Positions 63,521 to 64,000 of a stretch of 64,000 nucleotides of DNA are shown here, piece by piece (position 1 is the first letter of the stretch; every line of letters starts with the position of its first letter). The position numbers were made by a program, and so were the translations under genes. Where the stretch lies: the NCBI RefSeq assembly GCF_026340675.1, contig NZ_JAPEOX010000002.1, forward strand, positions 248,001 through 312,000, read 5' to 3'. Source of the DNA: Streptomyces sp. NBC_01264 (lineage in GTDB: Bacteria > Actinomycetota > Actinomycetes > Streptomycetales > Streptomycetaceae). The notes beneath the pieces were generated by a model. That model ran no database searches and was not told the origin of the DNA. It was given only the letters and a program-made list of their open reading frames with translations.

Positions 63521-63538
63521 TGTTCGTTCGAACGAACA
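63521..63538. promoter_or_regulatory. 18-bp perfect palindrome, TetR-type operator candidate
   Basis: TGTTCGTTCGAACGAACA lies 31-48 nt upstream of the SDR start and 100 nt before the amidohydrolase start, a position able to control both divergent genes. The regulator is not in the window. Confidence 0.65.
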
Positions 63539-63637
63539 GTAGAGAGGCCGACCCCGCGCTGTCCACCACTCCCGCGGGGCCGGGCTGGCGGGATCGCCCA
63601 CCGGGCGTAGCCTGAAATCAGCGGAAGGAGCGCCCCC

Positions 63638-64000
63638 ATGCCCTCTCAACCGTTCTTCGACGCCCACTTCCACGTCATCGACCGGCGGTTCCCGCTCGTC
63701 GAGAACGACGGATTCCTCCCGGAGGAGTTCACCGTCGACCAGTACCGGGACCGGACCGCCGGGCTGAGTGTGGTGGGCGGCGCGGTCGTGTCCGGATCCT
63801 TCCAGCGATTCGACCAGGGCTATCTGCTCGCCGCCCTGGACCGTCTGGGCGCCGGCTGGGTGGGGGTCACCCAGATCCCGCACGACCTGCCGGACCACGA
63901 GGTCACCGCACTCGCGCAACGGGGCGTGCGCGCCGTGCGGTTCAACCTCCGGCGCGGCGGGTCGGCGGGGATCGAGCACCTCGACCGGCTCGCCCGCAGG
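63638..64000 (+). CDS. Amidohydrolase (TIM-barrel) family protein, partial
   Basis: 121 codons are visible before the window ends. MPSQPFFDAHFHVIDRRFPL has the HxH metal motif of amidohydrolase-2 or dicarboxylate-lactonase-like enzymes, followed by AVVSGSFQRFDQGYLLAALD and GVRAVRFNLRRGG. The ATG at 63638 has GGAAGGAG. Divergent from the SDR gene across the palindrome. Confidence 0.85.
   Translation, partial: MPSQPFFDAHFHVIDRRFPLVENDGFLPEEFTVDQYRDRTAGLSVVGGAVVSGSFQRFDQGYLLAALDRLGAGWVGVTQIPHDLPDHEVTALAQRGVRAVRFNLRRGGSAGIEHLDRLARR

Overview
The window is high-G+C actinobacterial DNA, almost certainly Streptomyces or a close relative. Third codon positions are overwhelmingly G or C, GTG and TTG starts are common, Shine-Dalgarno sites are GGAGG-like, and the gene set is typical of the genus (gluABCD, a class F sortase, secreted glycosidases, several SDR and MFS genes). 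The dense, partly degenerate insertion sequences between 38 and 57 kb suggest a variable region, perhaps a chromosome arm; that is inference.

Layout. 0-14 kb: small-molecule enzymes and regulators (VOC protein, three-gene minus-strand group of MFS transporter, serine hydrolase and SDR, an XRE/MmyB regulator divergent from the MFS gene, enoyl-CoA hydratase, SDR), a PIG-L deacetylase fused to a propeller-like region, a double SnoaL-like protein and an orphan histidine kinase. 13.8-21.5 kb: an unknown 388-aa protein, then a tightly coupled seven-gene operon (2-oxoacid:ferredoxin oxidoreductase gamma, ferredoxin, alpha and beta, D-2-hydroxyacid dehydrogenase, cupin, acyl-CoA-ligase-like protein) divergent from a TetR gene with a palindromic operator between them. 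22-37 kb: secreted GH15-like and PIG-L/ricin-lectin proteins, an isochorismatase, a wall-anchored Thr-Pro-stalk protein with its sortase, a secreted endonuclease/phosphatase-family protein with FG-GAP-like repeats, oxidoreductases and a FUSC transporter.

37.9-51.1 kb is the mobile region. Two inverted copies of one ISAs1-type IS (both inactivated, sharing the same internal insertion of about 182 bp) bracket two lower-G+C genes of unknown function (248 and about 590 aa). Next comes a glutamate ABC transporter operon (gluABCD), then a 771-aa unknown protein with coiled-coil-like and hydrophobic segments, whose stop codon was hit precisely by an IS630-family element. These three unknown genes are the best candidates for an undescribed system. 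51-64 kb: a second orphan histidine kinase paralogous to the first, an alpha/beta hydrolase, a DHA2 MFS pump, an IS481 remnant split by an intact IS5-type element, a LysE exporter, a sugar porter, a GH64 beta-1,3-glucanase-like secreted protein, an SDR with an 18-bp perfect palindrome upstream, and the start of an amidohydrolase cut by the window edge.

Most functional calls rest on family motifs read by eye; no database search was run. Many transcription units end in long perfect hairpins, listed as terminators.
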